From Pacificoceanicola sp048553275 (lineage in GTDB: Bacteria; Pseudomonadota; Alphaproteobacteria; Rhodobacterales; Rhodobacteraceae): a DNA stretch of 64,000 nt. The position numbers and the translations under genes are program-made. The DNA lies in the NCBI RefSeq assembly GCF_048553275.1, contig NZ_JBLZMW010000005.1, forward strand, positions 62,001 to 126,000, in the 5' to 3' direction. Positions 18,297 through 26,436 of the stretch are shown piece by piece; the first letter of the stretch is position 1; every line of letters begins with the position of its first letter. The notes under the pieces were generated by a model. It ran no database searches and was not told the origin of the DNA. It worked only from the letters and a program-made list of their open reading frames with translations.

Positions 18297-20381
18297 TCAG
18301 AAACCAAACAGATTGGCCTCCGTGATGGCTCGCTTGATGAAAGTGGTGCGATCGGCCTCTGGTTTCCATCCCAGGAGACGTTTCGGTTTTTCGTTCACGA
18401 AGGGCGAGAAATGGGCGCGGCTCTTCCAATCGGACAGGCTTGGCCGGATGACCCCGGAGCGGCGGAGGGCATATTTCTTCAACGCATATTTAACCGCGTC
18501 GGACGCGAAAAACGCGTGCAGATTGCCGGAAGATACGCGGATGCGCGCGCCGAGTTCATCATGAATGGCGTCGAAATAATCACGCGCCGACAACATCGGC
18601 TCTCCGATCAGATTGAAGCTCTCTCCCTCCACCGGCGCGTCGATCATCCGTACCAGCCCGTCCGCGATATCATCGTTCAGCACGAAGGGCAGGATGTTCC
18701 GCCCGTGGCCCCAGATGCGCACCGCGCCCGCACCGTGCCACCGGCCAATGCCCCAATGCTGCAGCGGGCCACCCGCGCCCACGACGATTCCGGGGCGGGC
18801 GATGACAAGCGGCAAGCCACGCTCGCGGTGCAGCGCCATCAGCTTTTTCTCGCATTCCGCTTTGGAGCGCGCATAGAGATTGCGGTCCGTCATGTCCTCG
18901 GCAAAGCCGGTGTCCTCGGTGATCCGCGTGTTCGGATCGGACATGTCATAGCTGGCGATGGTGCCGGTATAGACCAGCCGTCTGACCCCGGCCTTCTCAC
19001 AGGCCATTCCAACGCGCGTGGCAACACCGACATCATTCACAAGGCAATCGGCCCAGGATGTTTCCAACGCCTTGGCGAGGTTGAAAACGACATCCATGCC
19101 CTTCATCGCCTCTGTCAGGCCTTCCAGATCATGCAAAGAGGCGCTGACCGTCTCGACATTGTCGGGAAGGTCCGGGAACGGCCCGGATCGCCCGCGTGAC
19201 AGCACACGCACATCCCGCCCCTCCGCCACCAGACGCCGCGTCAGCGCGCGGCCGATAAAGCCGGTGCCGCCGATGACCATGGCGGTTGGTTTGGGCTTTC
19301 GGGTCTGCACGGCAGGGGCGGCGGTTTGCAACACATCGTCCGGGAGCAGGCCGATGGCATCGTCTATGGCCCGCATCACCTGCACCGCCGCCGCTCCGGA
19401 GAAGGGGTCGGCATCCCCGCCATAGAGCGCCGCGTTCATCCCGCGAAAGCTGCGCCCGTAGGGGTTTTTTGTGTTCAGGGATTTCAGCTGCACGGCGGCA
19501 TTCTTCATTCCTTGCCACAGATGCTGCCGCGAGAGGTCCAACTGCCGCCGAAGCGGGTTGACCACCAGATCAGAGGCGTTCTCGCGCTCGACCACCAGAA
19601 CATCCTGCGCATAATCCAGCCGCGCGCGAGCGGAGGAGCCGCGCAGAGTGACGCTGCGGTCATCCGTTGTCTCCACCATCGACAGGGTAAAGGTGATCTC
19701 CACCCCACCGGCCCGGGCGAGAATGCGAAAGGCCTGCGGGCGCATGTCTTCGCCGGGAAGGGCGACGGGCCGCGCGGCCTGTGCATGCAACACCTCGACC
19801 GGACCAAAGAGATCGCGGGCAAAGGCAAAGAGATGCGGACCGAGTTCGAGCAGCAGGTTCTTCGGCTGCCGCAAGAGCCAAAGGTTGAACGGCCCGGACC
19901 GCAGCGGCGCCAGCGGCAGCGCCCATGTGATCTCGCAGCCCGAGACACGTCCATAGAGTCCGGACGCCATGTCGTCCTTCATCCGGCGATAGGACGGCAG
20001 GCCGAGGAAATTGTGCCCTGCCGAGAAGCGTTTGCCTGTCTCGCGCGCGACTTCGGCGATTTCGGCGGTCTCTGCGGCACTTTCAGCCACAGGTTTTTCC
20101 ACAAGCACGTCCAGGCCGCCGCGCAGGCACTGAATCGCGATTTCCTTATGTAAATGGGGCGGCGTGAGGATATGCACCGCGTCGCATTCCCCGGCGGAAA
20201 TCAAATCGTCCACAGCCGCATATACTTTTGCACAGTATCCCGCCGCGAGCGCCGTTGCGGCGGTTTCATTGGGATCACAGACAGCGGCAATCCGCACGCC
20301 GGGCGTCGCGGCCAGGGCTTCGGCATGCCAGGTTGCAATATATCCGGCCCCGATCAGGCCAACGCGGGTTTCGGTGGACAT
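18297..20381 (-). CDS. Fused Gfo/Idh/MocA oxidoreductase - NAD-dependent epimerase/reductase
   Basis: 694-residue two-domain enzyme. Residues 1-355 are a Gfo/Idh/MocA oxidoreductase (GLIGAGYIATWHA nucleotide motif; EKPVAES with Lys96, the usual catalytic-lysine motif). Residues from about 366 are an extended SDR/epimerase (AMVIGGTGFIGRAL, later YARSKAE with the Tyr-x3-Lys dyad). Expected substrates are nucleotide sugars or glycan intermediates. It is the last gene of a minus-strand operon whose first two genes encode separate versions of the same two domains. ATG 20381 has AAAGG upstream and lies 12 bases after the preceding stop. Confidence 0.88.
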   Translation of the reverse strand: MSTETRVGLIGAGYIATWHAEALAATPGVRIAAVCDPNETAATALAAGYCAKVYAAVDDLISAGECDAVHILTPPHLHKEIAIQCLRGGLDVLVEKPVAESAAETAEIAEVARETGKRFSAGHNFLGLPSYRRMKDDMASGLYGRVSGCEITWALPLAPLRSGPFNLWLLRQPKNLLLELGPHLFAFARDLFGPVEVLHAQAARPVALPGEDMRPQAFRILARAGGVEITFTLSMVETTDDRSVTLRGSSARARLDYAQDVLVVERENASDLVVNPLRRQLDLSRQHLWQGMKNAAVQLKSLNTKNPYGRSFRGMNAALYGGDADPFSGAAAVQVMRAIDDAIGLLPDDVLQTAAPAVQTRKPKPTAMVIGGTGFIGRALTRRLVAEGRDVRVLSRGRSGPFPDLPDNVETVSASLHDLEGLTEAMKGMDVVFNLAKALETSWADCLVNDVGVATRVGMACEKAGVRRLVYTGTIASYDMSDPNTRITEDTGFAEDMTDRNLYARSKAECEKKLMALHRERGLPLVIARPGIVVGAGGPLQHWGIGRWHGAGAVRIWGHGRNILPFVLNDDIADGLVRMIDAPVEGESFNLIGEPMLSARDYFDAIHDELGARIRVSSGNLHAFFASDAVKYALKKYALRRSGVIRPSLSDWKSRAHFSPFVNEKPKRLLGWKPEADRTTFIKRAITEANLFGF

Positions 20382-20393
20382 GGAAGACGCCTT

Positions 20394-21353
20394 TTACTTG
20401 TACTCAATGATGCGCATGGCGCGGCCGGTCCGCCGCCGGACGTGAAATTGCGCCATGCCGATGAGATTGGGAAATTTCGAAAGGGTGAGCAGAAACGCGT
20501 GACGAAAGGCCTCGTCCGACGGCAGCCCGTCGCGGATCAGCCCCTGCGCGGTGCGCAGGTAGTTCAGTTCATAAATCGTCAGAAGGATCAGTGGCAGCCA
20601 CCAGGAGATCACCACGCTGACCGGGATCAGAAGCGGTACTGCCGCGCCGTAGATCAGCGCGCGTTTGCGCTCACGCCGGAAATATTCAGGATGCAGGTGA
20701 CCGACCTGGGCAAAGCCATGGCCCGTGCGCACCGCCCGGCGCCACCATTGCCTGAAGCTGAGCATATTGGCGTCATGGCGGGTCATCTCGACCGGAATGC
20801 GGTCGAGCTGCCAGCCCGCCTTGCGCAAGCGGGTGCAAAATTCGTCATCTTCGGCAGCGATCACCTGCGGGTTCATGCCGCCGACCTGCTGCCACGCCTC
20901 GGCGCGGACCATCATGTCCCCGCCACAGGCGTCGATTTTCCCGGCGGGACGGCGCCACTCCCAATCGCACAGCTGATTGTAGAGGCTGGCGTCGCGATGA
21001 ATTTCCGAGCGCCAGCCGGTCACGAGGCCAAGCTTTGGATTGCTCTGAAGATGCGCGCGGGCCGCGTCGAGAAAACCCGGAACAAGGGCGCAGTCCCCGT
21101 CGATGAACAGCACGATCTGGGGATCAGTGAGCGCGTCGAAGCCGGCGTTGCGGGCGCGGGCGGCGGTGAAGGGCGTGGTCATGTCCAGCGACACGACCGT
21201 TGCGCCGCGTTGCTCTGCCTCCGCCACGCTGCTGTCGGTGGAGCCGCTGTCGACATAGACCAACTGCCGCGCCGCACCCAAAACGGAGTCCAGAGCGGCG
21301 ACCAGACGCGCGCCCTCGTTGCGCCCGATCAGGACCACGTCGACGGGCGTCAT
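20394..21353 (-). CDS. Glycosyltransferase family 2 with C-terminal membrane segments
   Basis: 319-residue GT2 enzyme. It has a VVLIGRNEGARLVAALDSV N-terminus, VYVDSGSTDSS, a DxD-type motif FIDGDCALVPG, an AEDDEF acceptor motif and hydrophobic helices near residues 245-275, typical of membrane-associated exopolysaccharide glycosyltransferases. The ATG at 21353 overlaps the preceding gene's stop (ATGA). The open frame extends further upstream, but that part is out-of-frame read-through of the neighbouring gene. Confidence 0.88.
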   Translation of the reverse strand: MTPVDVVLIGRNEGARLVAALDSVLGAARQLVYVDSGSTDSSVAEAEQRGATVVSLDMTTPFTAARARNAGFDALTDPQIVLFIDGDCALVPGFLDAARAHLQSNPKLGLVTGWRSEIHRDASLYNQLCDWEWRRPAGKIDACGGDMMVRAEAWQQVGGMNPQVIAAEDDEFCTRLRKAGWQLDRIPVEMTRHDANMLSFRQWWRRAVRTGHGFAQVGHLHPEYFRRERKRALIYGAAVPLLIPVSVVISWWLPLILLTIYELNYLRTAQGLIRDGLPSDEAFRHAFLLTLSKFPNLIGMAQFHVRRRTGRAMRIIEYK

Positions 21354-22564
21354 GCGCGCTTCCCCTTTGGCGGCGTGTGATTGGCATAGCCGGAGAACAG
21401 GCGGGACAGACGCGCGGCTTCGGTCTGGATATTGAAGTCCTCGCGCACCGTGCCCTGCCCGGCCCGCCCCATGCGGCGGCGCATGTCCGGGTCGCTTAAC
21501 AAAGCCGTCAGGGCCGCGCCCAACTGCGCCGCATCGCCGGGCGGGACAAGGCGTCCGCTGAAGCCATCCGCTACCAATTCCGGCACCCCGGCGATGCGTG
21601 TTGTGACCACTGGCACGCCAGAGGCCATCGCCTCCATCAACACCACGGGCACGCCCTCGGCAAAGCTCGGCAAGACGAAAACGTCGGTGTTGGCCAGAAC
21701 GTCGGCCACCTCTGACTGGCTTTTGTAGCCGAGAAAATCGACCGGCATGCCTTTGGCTTGCGCCTCCAGGGCCGCGCGGTCCGGGCCGTCGCCGATCACC
21801 GTCAGACGCCAATCCCCGGGCAGCGCCTTGAGCGCCTCCAGCAGTACCGGCAGGCCCTTGACCGCCGCCAGCCTGCCGACGAACAGCAGCCGCGCGCCGT
21901 CATGGGCCGCAGTGCCATAGCGGTCGGGCTCCACACCGCAATGCACGATGTGAAAGCGATCCCAATGGGCTTGATCGGCAAAGCACATCAGTTGCGACCG
22001 GCAAAAATCGGAGATGCAGACCACGAATGCCGCGCGCGCCGCCTTTTCGTCAATGCGCCAGTGGTGCGGTTCGAAAAAGATGTCGGGGCCGTGAATGGTA
22101 AAGCTGTAGGGAATACCGCAGAGCGCGGAGGCCAGCATCGCCACGGTGCAGGAAGCCTTGGCGATGTGGTTGTGCAGGTGCTGCACGCCCCGATTGGCCA
22201 GTTCGTCGGCCAGAACCCCCGCCTCTGCGAAGTAGATCAGGTTGTAGACGCGGCCTTTCACGCCCTTCGGCGCGGTCTGCCACGCCAGTTTGAGCGCCCG
22301 GAAATAGCGGCTCGGTGCCCGAAGCCAACGCCCATGCGCCTTGAGCAGCCGCAGCGGAGATTTGCAGGCGTCCAGCACCTTCACCGTGCCTTGATGCTCT
22401 GCACGCTGCTCCGGCCCGACCAGATGCTCCGCCCCGGTGGTCCGGATCGAGCAGGTCAGCACTTCATGCCCGAGAGCGCGCAGGGCAGCGACCTCCCGTT
22501 GGATGAAAGTGTCGGAAGCGCGCGGATATTCCCCGGTCAGATAAGCGAGTTTGGGCAGGGTCAT
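21350..22564 (-). CDS. Glycosyltransferase family 4 (GT-B, WcaL-like)
   Basis: 404-residue GT-B enzyme. The N-terminal part (YLTGEYPRASDTFIQREVAALRALGHEV) matches colanic-acid WcaL-type enzymes. The C-terminal domain has LLFVGRLAAVKGLPVLLEAL and the E-x7-E donor-binding region (PSFAEGVPVVLMEAMASG). It is coupled on both sides by ATGA overlaps in the minus-strand operon. It probably retains the sugar anomeric configuration, as GT4 enzymes do; the sugar is unknown. Confidence 0.9.
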   Translation of the reverse strand: MTLPKLAYLTGEYPRASDTFIQREVAALRALGHEVLTCSIRTTGAEHLVGPEQRAEHQGTVKVLDACKSPLRLLKAHGRWLRAPSRYFRALKLAWQTAPKGVKGRVYNLIYFAEAGVLADELANRGVQHLHNHIAKASCTVAMLASALCGIPYSFTIHGPDIFFEPHHWRIDEKAARAAFVVCISDFCRSQLMCFADQAHWDRFHIVHCGVEPDRYGTAAHDGARLLFVGRLAAVKGLPVLLEALKALPGDWRLTVIGDGPDRAALEAQAKGMPVDFLGYKSQSEVADVLANTDVFVLPSFAEGVPVVLMEAMASGVPVVTTRIAGVPELVADGFSGRLVPPGDAAQLGAALTALLSDPDMRRRMGRAGQGTVREDFNIQTEAARLSRLFSGYANHTPPKGKRA

Positions 22565-23535
22565 CGCCGCCGCTCCACGCTGCGGGCCAGCATGTCCTCG
22601 AAGCGGGCGCTGTCCTTGCCGCCAAGCACAGCGCGCAGAGCGGCGTTGGAATAGGTCAATGGCATCAGCCGGGCGCGCACGATTGGCTCTCGGAACAGGC
22701 CCGGCAAGCGCCCGGACAGAGGGCGCAGCGCACCCACCAGCCTGAACCAGAGTCCATAGGGCACCCTCACGACAAATTTCGGCCAGCCGGTCTGCGCGCG
22801 ATGGGCGACCATGAACCGTGCACGGTTCGGCCGGTCATCATCCAGCGCGTTCAGCGCCGCAAGCCCCGTCGGTGCGGTCTGCACCGCATTGACCAGCATT
22901 TCAGCGAGGTGGTCCACGTGCACCACGGGCAATTCCCCCGTATTGCCGCCAATCTGCACAAAGACCTTCGAGGCCCAGAACCCCAGCAAGGCATGCCATG
23001 TGCGGCCCTCACCCCAGACCGCGCCGGGACGGATCAGCCATGCAGAGCGCACCGCCTCCGCGACCATAGCCTCCTGCTGGAGCTTGGCGCGGGTATAGGG
23101 ATCGCGGGCCCGCTCCGGCGTTTCGGTCGGAGAAGACTCATCCAGGGTGTCCCCCGACTTCAGCGCCATGATGTCATAGACCACGATAGAGGAGACGAGC
23201 ACGAAGCGGGCGTCCTGCCCCGCCATGGCGGACAGGACAGCGCGGGTGCCCCCGATGCTGAGCCGTTCATGCTGAACCGGATCGTCGCCAAGATGCGCCG
23301 CGGCGTGGATAATCGCGTCCACCTGCGGCATCACCTCGGAGAGCGCGTTTGCAGCGCCGGGTGCCGTCAGATCGAGCCGCAATGGCGTAATCCCTGCGTC
23401 GTCCTGCCATGCGGCGTGCGGCAGGCTGCGATACTGCGCAATGACCGAAAGGCCCCGCGCCCGCGCCGCGCGCACCGCCGCGCCGCCGACAAAGCCGCTG
23501 GCACCGGTAATCAGAATGCGGCTCACATCGCCCAT
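22561..23535 (-). CDS. NAD(P)-dependent epimerase/dehydratase (extended SDR)
   Basis: 324-residue extended SDR. ILITGASGFVGGAAV is the cofactor motif, VSSIVVYD the Ser region, and DPYTRAKLQQE carries the Tyr-x3-Lys catalytic pair. Probable sugar-nucleotide epimerase or reductase. The ATG at 23535 lies inside the end of the preceding Gfo/Idh/MocA gene (13-base overlap), and its own stop overlaps the GT4 start. With that preceding gene it forms the unfused counterpart of the fused enzyme at the end of this operon. Confidence 0.85.
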   Translation of the reverse strand: MGDVSRILITGASGFVGGAAVRAARARGLSVIAQYRSLPHAAWQDDAGITPLRLDLTAPGAANALSEVMPQVDAIIHAAAHLGDDPVQHERLSIGGTRAVLSAMAGQDARFVLVSSIVVYDIMALKSGDTLDESSPTETPERARDPYTRAKLQQEAMVAEAVRSAWLIRPGAVWGEGRTWHALLGFWASKVFVQIGGNTGELPVVHVDHLAEMLVNAVQTAPTGLAALNALDDDRPNRARFMVAHRAQTGWPKFVVRVPYGLWFRLVGALRPLSGRLPGLFREPIVRARLMPLTYSNAALRAVLGGKDSARFEDMLARSVERRR

Positions 23536-24644
23536 GGCATCGGCTCCATTGGTGCGCAGCGGGTGGTCATGGCCTGGGCGCCGCTGTGCTCGCCCGCGTT
23601 CTGGATGGCAAGCGTGACCTCCGTCATGTGTAGCGCGAAGTCCCCGCCAAGGCGACTCTCCCTGCCATCGCGCAGAGCCTCCAGCACCTCCGCCGGGCCA
23701 AGCATGAAATTCATCGCCGCCGCGCCCCAGCGTTTCACCTTGGGGTGGGTCGGCCCCGATAGGCGAATGCGGCGCGGAAACGGCGATTCCATCAGCCGCC
23801 GCCGAACCGTCATGCGCCGGGCAAAACGCACCTTCGCGGCGTTGTCCCATGCCGCATCACAGCCGAGGACCCCTTTATCCCCGGTGATTCGTATCGCATG
23901 GTTGTGTTTGGCGACAATGCTGCAGGTCAGGCGGGTAACGGGGCCGTTCTCAAAGAATAGTGCCGCAACGGAAAGATCGGGGGCAAAAGGGCCGGTCCCG
24001 GCTTTCTCCGGCACCACCTCGGCGCTGGCGGCGACAACGGTGCGGACCGATCCGAACCAGCCGATCAGCCAGCCAAGATAATAGCCGGCATGTTCGAGGG
24101 TACAGCCCACGCGAAATTCATCGTCGTAGGGCCAAGGGGCGCCGCTTTCGGAGGTCCATCTAGTATAGGCCGCCTGCGGAATGAAGCCATCATCCAGCTC
24201 GGCATAGATCGCGCGCGGCGTACCCGCGATGCCGTTGCGAAGCGCATGACCAAGCGTCTGCGCCGCCTCTCCCAGAACGGAACAGGGTGCGGAGGCGAGG
24301 ATAAGACCCTTGGCCAAAGCCAATGCGTGCAAGGACTTGGCATCATCGAGCCGCATGGCCAGCGGTTTTTCGGAATAGACCGGATGCCCCGCGTCAAGAC
24401 AGGCGCGGGTTGTCGAAAAGTGGGCATCGGGATTGGTCAGGTTCAGCACCAAAGCCCCCGGCGCCGCAGCCATCAACGCCTCGAACGAGGGTTGCGATGG
24501 CACCGCCCAGAATCGACAGAACTGATCGAGCCGTGCGGCGTCGATGTCGAAGACCCCGGCCACGCGGATATCCGGCATGGCCGCCAGAGACCGCATATAG
24601 AGATCGGCCACAAAACCGCAGCCAAGTATCAAGATCTGTGTCAT
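23523..24644 (-). CDS. Gfo/Idh/MocA family oxidoreductase
   Basis: 373 residues. The Rossmann motif is ILILGCGFVADLYM, with the EKP motif at Lys93 (YSEKPLAMR) and HNHA in the C-terminal alpha/beta domain. It is the first gene of the five-gene minus-strand polysaccharide operon (23523 down to 18297). Substrate is likely a nucleotide sugar or a lipid-linked sugar; not predictable. Promoter is in the 255-base divergent region upstream. Confidence 0.86.
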   Translation of the reverse strand: MTQILILGCGFVADLYMRSLAAMPDIRVAGVFDIDAARLDQFCRFWAVPSQPSFEALMAAAPGALVLNLTNPDAHFSTTRACLDAGHPVYSEKPLAMRLDDAKSLHALALAKGLILASAPCSVLGEAAQTLGHALRNGIAGTPRAIYAELDDGFIPQAAYTRWTSESGAPWPYDDEFRVGCTLEHAGYYLGWLIGWFGSVRTVVAASAEVVPEKAGTGPFAPDLSVAALFFENGPVTRLTCSIVAKHNHAIRITGDKGVLGCDAAWDNAAKVRFARRMTVRRRLMESPFPRRIRLSGPTHPKVKRWGAAAMNFMLGPAEVLEALRDGRESRLGGDFALHMTEVTLAIQNAGEHSGAQAMTTRCAPMEPMPWAM

Positions 24645-24899
24645 GATCCAATTGCCCCAGTGCGGCCAAGCCCCGGAATTCAGGCTGTTCGCGTCAGAAA
24701 TTCGGGCTTCACTGCTCTACCCACTGTTAACTGACGCTTGCCTAATTGCCAAAGATGGCCAGAATTCGACAGGTTTTCGAAATTCGCACAATCCAAGTGA
24801 AACCCCTCTTTTGCCACGATTTTGGCATCAACGGCTGTTCTTTTCCCACTGAGGAAGCGTGAAAATTTTTACTAATGTGCCGCCGATAGAGAGGCTGGA
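24645..24899. promoter_or_regulatory. Divergent promoter region with TGCCA/TGGCA palindromes
   Basis: Separates the minus-strand glycan operon from the WecB-like gene. It contains TTTTGCCACGATTTTGGCA at 24809-24827 and a related TTGCCAAAGATGGCCA at 24746-24761, both inverted repeats resembling elements before the PKS (2343-2357) and Wzz-like (14667-14685) genes. No gene is seen. Confidence 0.4.
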
Positions 24900-25661
24900 A
24901 TGCAGTTTACGATTAAAAGTCAGACGATCTCGGTCAACGTGCCGACCTGGGACGCCCTGGAAGCCCGGGTGCAAGAACGTCTGCTTGATCGTGAAGGCTT
25001 TTCGCTGGCGACCATTAACCTCGATCACCTGGTGAAACTCAATCGTTACAGTGAGTTCCGGGACGCTTACGCGCTGCAGGACTTCGTCGTCGCGGACGGT
25101 AATCCGATCGTCTGGATGTCTCGGCTGGCCAATCAGCCGGTGCAGCTGATCCCCGGATCTGACGCGATTCTGCCGCTGGCGCGGGTTGCTGCGCGCAATC
25201 AGGTGTCGGTTGCCTTTGTCGGATCGACCGACGAATCGCTCTTGGCGGCCAAGATCTTTCTGGAGCGCCGCGTTCCCGGGCTTCAGGTCGCGACCTGCCT
25301 GTCGCCGCCCATGGGATTCGATCCGCTCGGTCCGGCGGCTGAGAGAATGCTGCGACAGGTTGCGGCCTCTGGCGCGGGCCTGTGTTTCGTGGCGCTTGGC
25401 GCGCCCAAGCAGGAGATTCTCTCCGCGCGGGGCAGGCTGATTGCGCCCTCTGTGGGCTTTGCCTCGATCGGCGCGGGTCTGGATTTCTTTGCCGGATCGC
25501 AAAAACGCGCACCGGAATGGGCACGGCGCTATGCGCTGGAATGGCTGTGGCGGATGTTGAGCAATCCGCGCCGCATGACATGGCGCTATCTCAAGTGCTT
25601 CCTGATCTTGCCCGGTCAGGTTGTTCACGCTCTGTCGCTGCGCTCTCACAACGAGCGCTGA
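24900..25661 (+). CDS. WecB/TagA/CpsF family glycosyltransferase
   Basis: 253 residues, the normal length for the GT26 family (N-acetylmannosaminyl/ManNAcA-type transferases acting on lipid-linked acceptors). Visible motifs: TINLDHLVKLNR, ADGNPIVW, FVALGAPKQEI and GAGLDFFAGSQKRAPEWARRYALEWLWR. The GAGAGGCTGGA before the ATG is an adequate binding site. It stands alone on the plus strand between two minus-strand operons. A place early in glycan assembly is inferred. Confidence 0.9.
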   Translation: MQFTIKSQTISVNVPTWDALEARVQERLLDREGFSLATINLDHLVKLNRYSEFRDAYALQDFVVADGNPIVWMSRLANQPVQLIPGSDAILPLARVAARNQVSVAFVGSTDESLLAAKIFLERRVPGLQVATCLSPPMGFDPLGPAAERMLRQVAASGAGLCFVALGAPKQEILSARGRLIAPSVGFASIGAGLDFFAGSQKRAPEWARRYALEWLWRMLSNPRRMTWRYLKCFLILPGQVVHALSLRSHNER

Positions 25662-25668
25662 CGCCGGA

Positions 25669-26436
25669 TTACAGGCGCCGCGCCCGACGTTTCCTCATCA
25701 GCATCAGATCCTTGATCCGACTTTTCAGGCCACGGGGCGGCAGCACCTCGCGGTCCATTTCAAAGGTCGTCCCGGTCAGCGCCGGATCCCGCATCAAGGC
25801 AAGGGTTACCCCCCATTGGGCCGCCTCTTCCGGGGCCAGCCCGTCCGGAATGCCCATCTCCGTGCGCAGCATCCCGGGCATCCAATCGCCAATGACGATC
25901 CCCGGAAAGCGATCAGCCAAATCGACAATCAGACTGCGCGTCAGGATACGGGCCGCGCCCTTGGATACGGAGTAGGCTCCGGCGGTGGGCAACGGATTCA
26001 GGTCTGCGAAAGTCGCCACATTGAGAATTCGGCCCCTGCCCCGCTCGGCCATGTCTCGCAACGCGGCATGGCTACAGTGCACGATCCCGCCAAGGTTCGC
26101 CGCCACCACCTCCATGAAGGCCTCGGGGCTGGCGGCAAGGAAATCAGCATGGGGGTATACGGCAGCATTGTTGATCAACAGCGCGATGGGGCCATGGGTG
26201 TGCGTGAGCCGGGCAAAGGTCTGAGCGACGGCCGCACCGTCCGCCACATCCAGCGTTTCGCCGTGAAATAAACCCGGCGCGCAAAGGGCGGCGGTGTCTT
26301 GCAGCGGCCCGTGACGCCGACCAAGGCCAACCGTCGTAAAGCCGCGCTGCGTCAACTCCATCGCAAGCGCGCGCCCGAGTCCGGACCCTGCCCCCGTCAC
26401 GATGGCAATCCCCTCCGCCGGTGTGAGCATGGTCAT
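25669..26436 (-). CDS. Short-chain dehydrogenase/reductase
   Basis: 255-residue classical SDR: IVTGAGSGLGRALA cofactor motif, NNAAVYPH, catalytic AYSVSKGA (Tyr-x3-Lys). The ATG at 26436 overlaps the GMC oxidoreductase stop (ATGA); upstream in-frame codons belong to that gene. It is the third gene of the acyltransferase-GMC-SDR operon, so it probably reduces or epimerises what the GMC enzyme oxidises; substrate unknown. Confidence 0.85.
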   Translation of the reverse strand: MTMLTPAEGIAIVTGAGSGLGRALAMELTQRGFTTVGLGRRHGPLQDTAALCAPGLFHGETLDVADGAAVAQTFARLTHTHGPIALLINNAAVYPHADFLAASPEAFMEVVAANLGGIVHCSHAALRDMAERGRGRILNVATFADLNPLPTAGAYSVSKGAARILTRSLIVDLADRFPGIVIGDWMPGMLRTEMGIPDGLAPEEAAQWGVTLALMRDPALTGTTFEMDREVLPPRGLKSRIKDLMLMRKRRARRL

